From assembly GCA_945931735.1 (NCBI GenBank), contig CAMEPN010000115.1, positions 1 through 6,309 on the forward strand: a stretch of DNA of 6,309 nt. The letters run 5' to 3'. Shown piece after piece: positions 1 through 6,309 of the stretch. This stretch comes from an uncultured Clostridia bacterium (GTDB lineage Bacteria; Bacillota; Clostridia; Oscillospirales; Ruminococcaceae). The notes beneath the pieces are model-generated. The model had not been told where the DNA came from and made no database searches. It was given only the letters and a program-made list of their open reading frames with translations. The position numbers and the translations under genes were made by a program. Each line of letters opens with the position of its first letter. The first letter of the stretch is position 1.

Positions 1-833
<833 letters not shown>

Positions 834-843
834 TTACGCCCGA

Positions 844-1680
844 TCAACTCTGCGCGCTCGCGCCCGAAACGATGTCGATTATCTCGGTGGTTATGCTCGC
901 CTGACGCGCGCGGTTGTAGAGCAGCGACAGGCTCTCCGTCATCGCGTCTGCGTTGTCGGTCGCGTTTTCCATCGCCGTGCGGCGTGCGCCCTGCTCCGAC
1001 GCGTAGGATTCTACCACGGCGCACTGGATAAGGCTCGCGGTAAAGCGCGGAACGATTCGGTTGAACACTGCCTCCGGCGAGGGGTCATAGGTCATAGTGC
1101 CGTAGTTTTCGAGCTTATGCGTTTCCATGGGCAGGACCGTCATCTGCTGCGCCTCCTGCGAAATCGAGGACACGAACATGGTGAAGAACACGACTACCTC
1201 GTCTACCTCGCCGTTTCGGAACATTTCTATCGCTATGTCCGCGATATCCTGCGCCTGATTCGGCTTGATATTCTCGGCGATATTCGCATAGGAAGCGACG
1301 ATATCGTAGTCGCGCTTGGCGAAATATTCGCCCGCTTTTCTGCCTATGGCGATTATTTTCGGCTTTTCGGCGTCATTTTCGTGAGCCGCCGCAGCCATTT
1401 TTAGGACATTGGAGTTATATCCGCCCGCAAGCCCTCTGTCGCCTGCGATGACGATAAAGAGCCTGTGCTTTATTGGACGTTTTACCGTAAAGACCGTGGA
1501 GAGGTCCGTATTTGCGGACGCAATCTCGCACATGGACTTATAAAGCTCGTTGAAATACGGGCGTGCCTGTTCCGCGCGCTGCTTTGCCTTGCGCAGCTTG
1601 CTGGACGACACCAGCTCCATCGCCTTTGTTATCTGTCGTGTCGAGCCGACGGATTTTATGCGGCGCTTGATGTCCTTCAT
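844..1680 (-). CDS. atpG: F1Fo ATP synthase subunit gamma (central shaft)
   Basis: The rotor shaft that turns inside the alpha/beta hexamer. The N-terminal helix MKDIKRRIKSVGSTRQITKA and the C-terminal SEQGARRTAMENATDNADAM (about 228-247) are the two conserved blocks that form the coiled-coil axle; a Rossmann-like middle domain with IAGDRGLAGGYNSN (78-91) lies between. From the first ATG it has 278 residues, close to normal. However, that ATG (1680) has only a weak GGGA close by, while GGGGGTGAT lies 18 bases upstream and is ideally spaced for an ATA codon at 1695-1693. From there the protein would gain A-T-G-N before the Met and match the MAx.. start of other gammas (B. subtilis MASLRDI, E. 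coli MAGAKEI). The listed start is the conservative choice; the true one may be 1695. Confidence 0.96.
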   Translation of the reverse strand: MKDIKRRIKSVGSTRQITKAMELVSSSKLRKAKQRAEQARPYFNELYKSMCEIASANTDLSTVFTVKRPIKHRLFIVIAGDRGLAGGYNSNVLKMAAAAHENDAEKPKIIAIGRKAGEYFAKRDYDIVASYANIAENIKPNQAQDIADIAIEMFRNGEVDEVVVFFTMFVSSISQEAQQMTVLPMETHKLENYGTMTYDPSPEAVFNRIVPRFTASLIQCAVVESYASEQGARRTAMENATDNADAMTESLSLLYNRARQASITTEIIDIVSGASAQS

Positions 1681-1698
1681 ATTTCCCGTTGCTATAAT

Positions 1699-1707
1699 AT
1701 CACCCCC
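1699..1707 (-). promoter_or_regulatory. Strong ribosome binding site aimed at a non-ATG codon before atpG
   Basis: The minus strand reads GGGGGTGAT, able to pair over nine positions with the 16S rRNA tail (one G-U pair), then ATT, ATA, GCA, ACG, GGA, AAT, ATG. It leaves three bases to the ATA at 1695 but 18 to the ATG at 1680. This spacing suggests initiation at ATA (or at the adjacent ATT, 1698) rather than at the first ATG. Confidence 0.6.
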
Positions 1708-1728
1708 GTAAAATAAGCTCCGTCGTTT

Positions 1729-1854
1729 TCAGACATTATCATCGGTGGTGATATATCTTACTTTCTTTTCGATATAGAGCCACGCAACTGCCAATGCGGA
1801 GAAAACCGCTATGGTGGTGGCAACGATGCTGAGTATAAATGCTGCCTGTTTCAT
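1729..1854 (-). CDS. Unnamed 41-residue single-pass membrane protein in the atp operon
   Basis: A 41-codon ORF between atpA and atpG, not a known ATP synthase subunit. It has a strong SD, AAAGGAG (1867-1861), six bases before its ATG and starts 16 bases after the atpA stop, so it sits in the operon like a real gene. The protein begins MKQAAFILSI; residues about 4-28 form one hydrophobic helix ending WLYI, followed by the basic stretch EKKVR and an acidic tail TTDDNV. By the positive-inside rule the C-terminus should face the cytoplasm. Alanines fall at 12, 16, 20 and 24, with Ser/Thr nearby, a small-residue stripe typical of tightly packed membrane helices. It could be an accessory or assembly protein of the Fo sector, but no function can be read from the sequence. 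Its frame is the same as that of atpG, with a TGA stop between them. Confidence 0.75.
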   Translation of the reverse strand: MKQAAFILSIVATTIAVFSALAVAWLYIEKKVRYITTDDNV

Positions 1855-1860
1855 AGTGAA

Positions 1861-1867
1861 CTCCTTT
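1861..1867 (-). promoter_or_regulatory. Ribosome binding site of the 41-codon ORF
   Basis: The minus strand reads AAAGGAG, then TTCACT, then ATG. The site fills the 16-base gap after the atpA stop and matches the AAAGGA-type sites before atpH and atpD, which supports translation of the small ORF. Confidence 0.75.
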
Positions 1868-1870
1868 CGG

Positions 1871-3379
1871 TCAGCCCGCGTAGGACGCGGCGAAGCTTGT
1901 GAGCACCTCTTTGAGGGTGTTCTCGGTTTCGGGGGACATTACCTTTTCATTCCTGATATTGTCAAGGATTTCGGGGTAAGACGCCTTTATGTGGTCGAGA
2001 AGGTCCTTTTGATAAGGCTTTATCTTCTCGAGCGGGATAGTCGCGAGGTAGTTGTTGATTACCGCGTAGATAATAACGACCTGCTCCTCTACTGCGAGGG
2101 GAGAGTTCTGATCCTGCTTGAGTACCTCGACGATACGCTCGCCCTTTGCAAGGCGGTCCTTTGTATCCTTATCAAGGTCGGAGCCGAACTGCGAGAAGGA
2201 CTGAAGCTCGCGGTACTGCGAATAGTCGAGCTTAAGCGAGCCTGCGACCTTTTTCATCGCCTTTATCTGCGCCGAGCCGCCGACACGGGATACCGATATA
2301 CCCGGGTTTACCGCGGGGCGTACGCCTGCGTTGAACAGCTCTGTTTCGAGGAATATCTGACCGTCGGTAATGGAAATTACGTTAGTCGGGATATAAGCGG
2401 AAACGTCGCCCGCCTGTGTTTCGATGATAGGCAGCGCGGTAAGCGAGCCGCCGCCGTAGTCCTTGTTAAGACGCGCCGCGCGCTCAAGAAGTCTTGAATG
2501 GAGGTAGAATACGTCGCCGGGGTATGCCTCACGTCCCGGCGGGCGCTTAAGGAGCAGGGAGAGCGCTCTGTAAGCGACTGCGTGCTTGGACAGGTCGTCG
2601 TATACGATGAGGGCGTCCTTTCCGTTCTCCATGAAATATTCGCCCATGGTGCAGCCCGAGTAGGGCGCAATATACTGGAGCGGGGCAAGCTCGGAGGCGG
2701 TGGAGGATACGACGATCGTATATTCCATTGCGCCGTTCTTGGTGAGGGTATCCACTACGTTCGCGACGGTAGAGTTTTTCTGACCGATAGCGACGTAGAT
2801 ACAGATAACGTCCTTGCCCTTCTGGTTGATTATCGTGTCGATAGCGATAGCGGTCTTGCCTGTCTGGCGGTCGCCGATGATAAGCTCACGCTGACCTCTT
2901 CCTATCGGTATCATGGAGTCGATAGCCTTGATACCTGTCTGAAGAGGAACGTTTACGGGTTCTCTCGTGATGATGCCCGAGGCGATCTTTTCGATCGGGC
3001 GGGTCTCTGTCGCGAGGATAGCGCCCTTGCCGTCGATGGGCTGACCGAGCGAGTTTACAACGCGTCCGAGAAGCGCTTCTCCGACGGGCACGGAAACGAT
3101 CTTACCCGTGCGCTTTACGCTGTCGCCCTCTTTGATGTCCTCGTCCGAACCGAGCATAACTGCACCCACGAAATCCTGCTCGAGGTTGAGCGCCATGCAC
3201 TGGACGCCGTTCTCGAACTCAAGCAGCTCGTTAAGCATACACTTTTCAAGCCCATGGATACGGACGATGCCGTCGCCGACGGTAACGACAGTGCCTACGT
3301 CGCCGAGCTGGATCTTCGCGTTGTAGTTTTTGATTCGGTCTTTGATAAGACCCGTTATTTCATCGGGGCGTAAATCCAT
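1871..3379 (-). CDS. atpA: F1Fo ATP synthase subunit alpha
   Basis: A 502-residue protein, the non-catalytic nucleotide-binding subunit of the F1 hexamer. In this numbering the Walker A motif GDRQTGKT is at about 169-176, the Walker B region DALIVYDD at about 255-262, and the arginine finger lies in VSRVGGSAQ (R365). The N-terminus [19 protein letters not shown] is the usual alpha start that contacts delta. The beta-barrel domain, P-loop domain and helical C-terminus are all present without gaps. I chose the ATG at 3379: the SD AAAGGG (3394-3389) is nine bases upstream of it, whereas the ATG at 3388 directly abuts the SD and adds only three residues (MYL) not expected in the family. The gap to atpH is 71 bases. 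The stop is 16 bases before the start of the 41-codon ORF. Confidence 0.97.
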   Translation of the reverse strand: MDLRPDEITGLIKDRIKNYNAKIQLGDVGTVVTVGDGIVRIHGLEKCMLNELLEFENGVQCMALNLEQDFVGAVMLGSDEDIKEGDSVKRTGKIVSVPVGEALLGRVVNSLGQPIDGKGAILATETRPIEKIASGIITREPVNVPLQTGIKAIDSMIPIGRGQRELIIGDRQTGKTAIAIDTIINQKGKDVICIYVAIGQKNSTVANVVDTLTKNGAMEYTIVVSSTASELAPLQYIAPYSGCTMGEYFMENGKDALIVYDDLSKHAVAYRALSLLLKRPPGREAYPGDVFYLHSRLLERAARLNKDYGGGSLTALPIIETQAGDVSAYIPTNVISITDGQIFLETELFNAGVRPAVNPGISVSRVGGSAQIKAMKKVAGSLKLDYSQYRELQSFSQFGSDLDKDTKDRLAKGERIVEVLKQDQNSPLAVEEQVVIIYAVINNYLATIPLEKIKPYQKDLLDHIKASYPEILDNIRNEKVMSPETENTLKEVLTSFAASYAG

Positions 3380-3388
3380 TAAATACAT

Positions 3389-3394
3389 CCCTTT
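3389..3394 (-). promoter_or_regulatory. Ribosome binding site deciding the atpA start
   Basis: The minus strand reads AAAGGG immediately followed by ATG (3388), then TATTTA and a second ATG (3379). The first ATG has no spacer; the second has nine bases and gives the family N-terminus. Confidence 0.75.
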
Positions 3395-3412
3395 CTTTAC
3401 AGTAGTTGTTGG

Positions 3413-3450
3413 GGAATACCGTGCGGCTCAGCAGAGCTTACGGTATTTCC
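3413..3450 (-). other. Stem-loop in the atpH-atpA gap
   Basis: Directly after the atpH stop the mRNA reads GGAAATACCGT, a 17-base spacer, then ACGGTATTCC. The arms pair over ten base pairs with one bulged A. The spacer itself holds GCTC-TGCT-GAGC, a four-base-pair inner hairpin, so the whole can fold as one extended structure. The bases that follow are CCAACAACTACTG, with no U-run, so it is not an intrinsic terminator. It ends about 20 bases before the atpA ribosome site. An intercistronic stem of this kind could set mRNA processing or stability between the stalk genes and the F1 genes; this is inferred. Confidence 0.6.
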
Positions 3451-4002
3451 TCAGGATATGACCTCAGCGAGGTTATCCTTAAGCGCGTTAAGTCTTGTTC
3501 TGATGCTGCCGTCATAACGCGCCGAGCCGTGATCAATGATGATACCGCCGATGACCGAGGGGTCGATCTTTTCCTTGATAGAAATTTTCTTCCCCGTGAC
3601 CTCGCCCATTTTCGCCGCGATATCCGCGCGCAGCTTGTCGGTGAGGGGGAATTTGGTGGTAACGGTGATCTCGGCAATGCCGAAGTGCTCGTTGTACATT
3701 GCGCGGAAGTTCTTGACAATGCCGCTAAAGCAGTTCATTCTGCCGCGCTCGGCAAGTACGCAGAGCAGGTTTCCGGTGAGTTCCGAAACTCCTCCGGCGG
3801 TGATGATCTCTTTTGTGAGCGCCGTTTTCTCCTCTACGGGGACAGTCGGCGCGGACATGATCTTTATGAAACCGGGGTTTTCCGTGAATATCGCGTTCAG
3901 CGCGTCAAGCTCCGAAAGTATATCCTCCGCCTTGTCGGGGCACTGCTCCGTACAAAGCTCGAAAAACGCCTCGGCATAAACCTTTTCAGCCTTGTCGTTC
4001 AT
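3451..4002 (-). CDS. atpH: F1Fo ATP synthase subunit delta (stalk cap on F1)
   Basis: A 183-residue soluble protein that joins the b arm to the top of the alpha/beta hexamer (the OSCP counterpart). The N-terminal helical domain begins with the usual AEKVYAEAFFEL pattern (compare A..YA.ALFE in the family), and the C-terminal hallmark is present as DPSVIGGIIIDHGSARYDGS (about residues 147-166) followed by IRTRLNAL. Length is typical. The SD AAAGGA sits just before the start with a six-base spacer, and the gene begins 21 bases after atpF. It carries four cysteines (C17, C21, C81, C91), which I note without assigning a role. A stem-loop follows its stop codon directly. Confidence 0.96.
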   Translation of the reverse strand: MNDKAEKVYAEAFFELCTEQCPDKAEDILSELDALNAIFTENPGFIKIMSAPTVPVEEKTALTKEIITAGGVSELTGNLLCVLAERGRMNCFSGIVKNFRAMYNEHFGIAEITVTTKFPLTDKLRADIAAKMGEVTGKKISIKEKIDPSVIGGIIIDHGSARYDGSIRTRLNALKDNLAEVIS

Positions 4003-4023
4003 AAAAGTTCCTTTCTGCCGGGC

Positions 4024-4560
4024 TTACTTTGCCGAGCCTACCTCAGCAAGGAAGCCGGAGATAAGCTCCTCGTTTTCCTGCTGCGAAATTTCCTTTTCAA
4101 CGACCTTGCTTGCCGCCATGATGACCATAGCAGAGATCTCGTCCTTGATCTCGTTGACGGCGCGCTGTTTGTCACGCTCGATGCTCTCCTCGGCTTTGGC
4201 GCGTATTTCAGCCGCCTTTGTGTTCGCCTCGGAGATTATCTCGTCCTCGCGAGCCTGTGCGCGGAGAGTTGCCGCCTTAACTATCTCGGCAGCCTCGCTC
4301 TTTGCGTCGGCGAGCTTTGCGAGGTATTCCTGCTCGGTCTTTTCCGCGGACTCCTTCGCCTTCTGCGCGTCGGATATCTCTGCCGCCGCCATTTCCTTGC
4401 GCTTGTCGAGGATCTTGCAGACGGGCTTGAACAGGAATATTCTGAATATGAGGAAGATTATGAGCGTGTTTATCAGCGTAAATACTATCGTGCCGGGGTC
4501 TATCGAAACCAGCGAGAGCGTTGCCTGCTCCGCCGCGGCTTCACTGATTAAATTCAGCAT
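4024..4560 (-). CDS. atpF: F1Fo ATP synthase subunit b (peripheral stalk)
   Basis: A 178-residue protein with one membrane helix near the N-terminus (about residues 23-44, GTIVFTLINTLIIFLIF and onward) followed by the typical FLFKPV and a long charged, Ala/Glu/Lys-rich helix to the C-terminus (about 50-175) that forms the coiled-coil stator arm. R40 at the end of the membrane helix fits the conserved basic residue there. Subunit b ties subunit a to delta and alpha. There is only one b gene, so the arm should be a homodimer rather than the b/b' pair of photosynthetic bacteria. The frame extends upstream to a TTG at 4581, but that codon lies at the edge of the SD GGGAGGAG (4579-4572), so the ATG at 4560, 11 bases downstream of the SD, is the supported start. 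About 20 residues precede the membrane helix, longer than in many b subunits. Confidence 0.96.
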   Translation of the reverse strand: MLNLISEAAAEQATLSLVSIDPGTIVFTLINTLIIFLIFRIFLFKPVCKILDKRKEMAAAEISDAQKAKESAEKTEQEYLAKLADAKSEAAEIVKAATLRAQAREDEIISEANTKAAEIRAKAEESIERDKQRAVNEIKDEISAMVIMAASKVVEKEISQQENEELISGFLAEVGSAK

Positions 4561-4571
4561 CTGATGCTCAG

Positions 4572-4579
4572 CTCCTCCC
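4572..4579 (-). promoter_or_regulatory. Ribosome binding site deciding the atpF start
   Basis: The minus strand reads GGGAGGAG, 11 bases before the ATG at 4560. The only in-frame upstream start, TTG at 4581-4579, shares a base with the site and cannot be served by it. Confidence 0.75.
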
Positions 4580-4594
4580 AAATATGCGATCTCA

Positions 4595-5681
<1,087 letters not shown>

Positions 5682-5685
5682 TTTA

Positions 5686-6081
5686 TCAGTCCTCCTTCTT
5701 TTCTTTTAACGCTCTTATTGTGATAAGTATTTTCGGGAAAAAAAGCGGAATTACTGACGCAATAAGATTTATAAACGGCGCGAGCGCGCCGAGGGTGAGC
5801 ATTGCGAACAATCCGAGGTACCGCAGGCAGTACATGGTGTTCATATAATTCTGCGCGGATTTTGCGCTGCGTTTGACGGCTTTTTGCGCGGACTTTCCGA
5901 GAAGGAGGAAGTTCAGCACGCAAAGCACGCAGCCGTACACTGCGCCGATAAGCAGCGTATAATCATATCCCGTTGCGAAGAACAGCACGAGCATCACCGC
6001 GAGATATATCCCGCAGGCGGTGAGGTAATACGGCGCGAGAGAGCGCATTTCCTCGTAGACGGGTTCGTTTTTTCTTGCCAT
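5686..6081 (-). CDS. atpI: ATP synthase subunit I (AtpI), Fo assembly factor
   Basis: A 131-residue membrane protein with about four hydrophobic helices: two near the N-terminal third (LAPYYLTACGIYLAVMLVLF and the segment around YTLLIGAVYGCVLCVLNFLLL), a basic linker (KSAQKAVKRSAKSAQ), then two more ending FFPKILITIRALKEKKED. This helix layout, and its place directly before atpB, fit the ATP-synt_I family. AtpI (UncI) helps the c-ring assemble in several bacteria, notably Na+-type enzymes; it is not part of the finished motor. I chose the ATG at 6081 because AGGTGG lies five bases upstream of it and it starts 13 bases after the upstream stop. A longer form from the ATG at 6114 (142 residues) would overlap the upstream gene and has no visible ribosome site. 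The stop is only four bases from the atpB start, so translation is probably coupled. Confidence 0.85.
   Translation of the reverse strand: MARKNEPVYEEMRSLAPYYLTACGIYLAVMLVLFFATGYDYTLLIGAVYGCVLCVLNFLLLGKSAQKAVKRSAKSAQNYMNTMYCLRYLGLFAMLTLGALAPFINLIASVIPLFFPKILITIRALKEKKED
5691..5697 (-). promoter_or_regulatory. atpB ribosome binding site inside the atpI 3' end
   Basis: The minus strand reads AAGGAGG, a near-perfect Shine-Dalgarno, nine bases before the atpB ATG. It is made of the codons for the Lys-Lys-Glu-Asp tail of AtpI, whose stop follows at 5688-5686. Ribosomes finishing atpI cover the site, so translation of the two genes is likely coupled. Confidence 0.75.
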
Positions 6082-6086
6082 ATCAG

Positions 6087-6092
6087 CCACCT
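6087..6092 (-). promoter_or_regulatory. Ribosome binding site deciding the atpI start
   Basis: The minus strand reads AGGTGG followed by CTGAT and the ATG at 6081, a five-base spacer. It is one base away from AGGAGG. The alternative ATG at 6114 is preceded by CGACAACGACTACTACG, with no purine-rich site, so this site favours the shorter protein. Confidence 0.6.
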
Positions 6093-6094
6093 GT

Positions 6095-6309
6095 TCAGCG
6101 TTTTCTGCTGTCATCGTAGTAGTCGTTGTCGCGCGGCGAGCTGAATGTTTTCGGCGCGCGTTCGTCGTTTTTTCCGTAGAATTTTATAAGCTGCGACAGG
6201 TAGGACACCGCCCCTCCTATCATGAAAATGATAGCGAGCGCGACGCACACGCCCATGACCCAGTCGGGCAGGTCGAAATGCGTCGTAACGTAGTATCCCC
6301 GGCCGAGAA
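6095..6309 (-). CDS. atpZ: AtpZ/AtpI-family small membrane protein, 3' part (5' end outside window)
   Basis: The last 70 codons of a gene that enters from the right edge; the stop TGA is at 6097-6095. The visible part reads LGRGYYV..., then a hydrophobic segment (about residues 16-40 of the visible part, beginning WVMGVCVALAIIFMIGG) and a polar tail rich in Asp, Tyr and Arg (RDNDYYDDSRKR). This looks like the second helix and the cytoplasmic tail of the two-helix AtpZ family (ATPase_gene1 type), which in Firmicutes usually opens the ATP synthase operon just before atpI. AtpZ and AtpI have been linked to Mg2+/Ca2+ supply and to assembly of the enzyme, but neither is a core subunit. Its end overlaps the longest atpI reading frame by 20 bases, which points to co-transcription. 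The family call rests on position, size and helix pattern more than on a strong motif; another small membrane protein is possible. Confidence 0.62.
   Translation of the reverse strand, partial: LGRGYYVTTHFDLPDWVMGVCVALAIIFMIGGAVSYLSQLIKFYGKNDERAPKTFSSPRDNDYYDDSRKR

Noticed and set aside
1811..2497. Plus-strand ORF of 228 codons opposite atpA and the small ORF
   Set aside because: It is antisense to atpA, its composition follows the complement of the alpha codons, and no family features are visible.
2498..3373. Plus-strand ORF of 291 codons opposite atpA
   Set aside because: It is fully antisense to a certain gene, has no recognisable family features, and is a frame shadow.
3413..3450. Stem-loop after atpH as a transcription terminator
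   Set aside because: No run of U follows the stem on the minus strand, and the operon clearly continues into atpA.
3406..4551. Plus-strand ORF of 381 codons opposite atpH and atpF
   Set aside because: It is antisense to two certain genes, has arginine- and leucine-rich low-information sequence, and arises because the complementary codons rarely give stops in GC-rich DNA.
4579..4581. TTG at 4581 as the atpF start
   Set aside because: It touches the Shine-Dalgarno GGGAGGAG, which fits the ATG at 4560 instead.

Overview
The window is the middle of an F1Fo ATP synthase operon. Every gene lies on the minus strand, so transcription runs from the right edge (position 6309) to the left edge (position 1). 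In transcription order it holds an AtpZ-like membrane protein (3' part only), atpI, atpB (subunit a), atpE (c), atpF (b), atpH (delta), atpA (alpha), an unnamed 41-residue single-pass membrane protein, atpG (gamma) and atpD (beta, 5' part only). The epsilon gene atpC and the operon promoter are not in the window; atpC is expected beyond position 1 and the promoter beyond 6309. No gene-free stretch exceeds about 70 bases, and no terminator, RNA gene, mobile element or CRISPR array is visible.

The protein sequences, the AtpZ-AtpI head of the operon, the single (not duplicated) b subunit, moderately GC-rich DNA and strong purine-rich Shine-Dalgarno (SD) sites suggest an anaerobic Firmicute of the class Clostridia, perhaps an Oscillospiraceae/Ruminococcaceae member. 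This placement rests on recall of family sequences, not on a search.

Right end (about 4.0-6.3 kb): the membrane sector. AtpZ and AtpI probably assist assembly of the Fo part. Subunit a carries the essential stator arginine (R178). Subunit c carries two facing carboxylates (E34 and E67) followed by T68 and Y72. This is the two-carboxylate pattern known from Na+-driven rotor rings, so the enzyme may couple to Na+ rather than H+. Subunits b and delta form the peripheral stalk.

Left end (1-4.0 kb): the catalytic sector, alpha, gamma and beta, with intact nucleotide-binding motifs in alpha and beta. Two things do not fit the textbook operon. First, a 41-codon ORF with its own strong SD sits between atpA and atpG and encodes a tiny membrane protein with an alanine stripe at every fourth residue. 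Second, atpG has an excellent SD placed for an ATA codon 15 bases upstream of its first ATG; translated from there the N-terminus reads M-A-T-G-N-M-K-D-I, matching the usual 'MAx..' start of gamma subunits. There is also a long stem-loop directly after the atpH stop codon, in the gap before atpA.
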